Below are positions 63,894 to 64,000 of a stretch of DNA of 64,000 bases, one piece after another. Each line of letters begins with the position of its first letter. Position 1 is the first letter of the stretch. Position numbers and translations under genes: made by a program. The DNA is from Kibdelosporangium aridum (GTDB lineage: Bacteria > Actinomycetota > Actinomycetes > Mycobacteriales > Pseudonocardiaceae), in the NCBI RefSeq assembly GCF_900176515.1, contig NZ_FWXV01000001.1:1562564-1626563 (forward strand), in the 5' to 3' direction. The notes under the pieces were generated by a model, which saw only the letters and a list, made by a program, of their open reading frames with translations, was not told the DNA's origin and made no database searches.

Positions 63894-63926
63894 GTCGTTC
63901 AACTGTGTTATCCGCAGCTGAACGAC
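63894..63926. promoter_or_regulatory. StrR/NovG-type operator upstream of the mini-cluster
   Basis: GTCGTTCAACTG (63894-63905) and CAGCTGAACGAC (63915-63926) form a 12-bp inverted repeat with one mismatch around a 9-base spacer. The inner halves, GTTCAACTG and CAGCTGAAC, match the StrR/NovG consensus as I recall it (GTTCRACTG-N11-CRGTYGAAC) at 17 of 18 positions, but the spacer is two bases shorter. It lies about 100 bp upstream of the predicted -35. A gene beginning past the window end could also be controlled from it; 63927-64000 shows no clear gene. Confidence 0.65.
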
Positions 63927-64000
63927 TATTCCCGATTTGCCGCGGCGACCTTGTGCCGCGTGGCGGCGGCGATCATGGGACCCTGACCGCCGTGGGCGTA

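Overview
The window is high-GC, densely coded DNA with frequent GTG/TTG starts, ATGA-type gene overlaps and a regulator repertoire (ANTAR, STAS/RsbW, PP2C, Ser/Thr kinase, LAL-LuxR, StrR-like ParB, nSTAND-WD40) typical of a filamentous actinobacterium, most likely Pseudonocardiales or a relative. I see no rRNA, tRNA, CRISPR array, transposase, integrase or phage gene. It reads as chromosome with accessory biosynthetic and regulatory islands.

Region by region. 0.1-9 kb: protein O-mannosyltransferase, secreted VanX-like dipeptidase, an internally deleted aldo/keto reductase remnant, a LysR regulator between two beta-lactamase-fold genes (one frameshifted), small conserved proteins, and a membrane Ser/Thr kinase. 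8.9-24.7 kb: a sugar-nucleotide and glycosyltransferase locus in two converging arms. The plus arm has a UXS-like epimerase, carbamoyltransferase, GT2, GT9 and UDP-glucose dehydrogenase. The minus arm has GmhB, GT9, two more GTs, GmhA, an HldA-like kinase, an SDR and an HldC-like adenylyltransferase. Together these predict ADP-D-glycero-manno-heptose supply plus heptosyl transfer in an organism without LPS. DUF4383, FUSC, ALDH and hemerythrin genes lie between the arms. 25-41 kb: a signalling island with five ANTAR proteins (two are recent duplicates including their leader), a sugar ABC importer without its ATPase, a soluble poly-HAMP hybrid histidine kinase translationally coupled to an ANTAR-GAF-PAS-PP2C phosphatase, a PfkB kinase, an RsbW-like kinase and a STAS antagonist. 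41.3-48 kb: a poly-gamma-glutamate-synthase-like locus (CapB, CapC, NlpC/P60) led by an unusual protein with two tandem membrane sensor modules, next to a divergent secreted protein. 48-57 kb: a methyltransferase, DUF2252, a LAL regulator and a 14-repeat WD40 nSTAND NTPase. 57-64 kb: a StrR-like regulator preceded by a near-consensus DasR box and a 41-codon leader ORF, convergent with a tight five-gene minus-strand operon (2OG dioxygenase, GT-A-like protein, fold-III PLP decarboxylase, GNAT, MFS exporter). That operon's upstream region carries a StrR/NovG-type inverted repeat, and it looks like a miniature biosynthetic cluster.

Best candidates for something undescribed: the 57-64 kb mini-cluster with its apparent DasR -> StrR-like -> operon circuit; the capBC locus with a tandem-HAMP membrane protein and no CapA; and the two-armed heptose locus. 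All functional calls rest on motif recognition by eye. Family names are recalled, and no database search was run.
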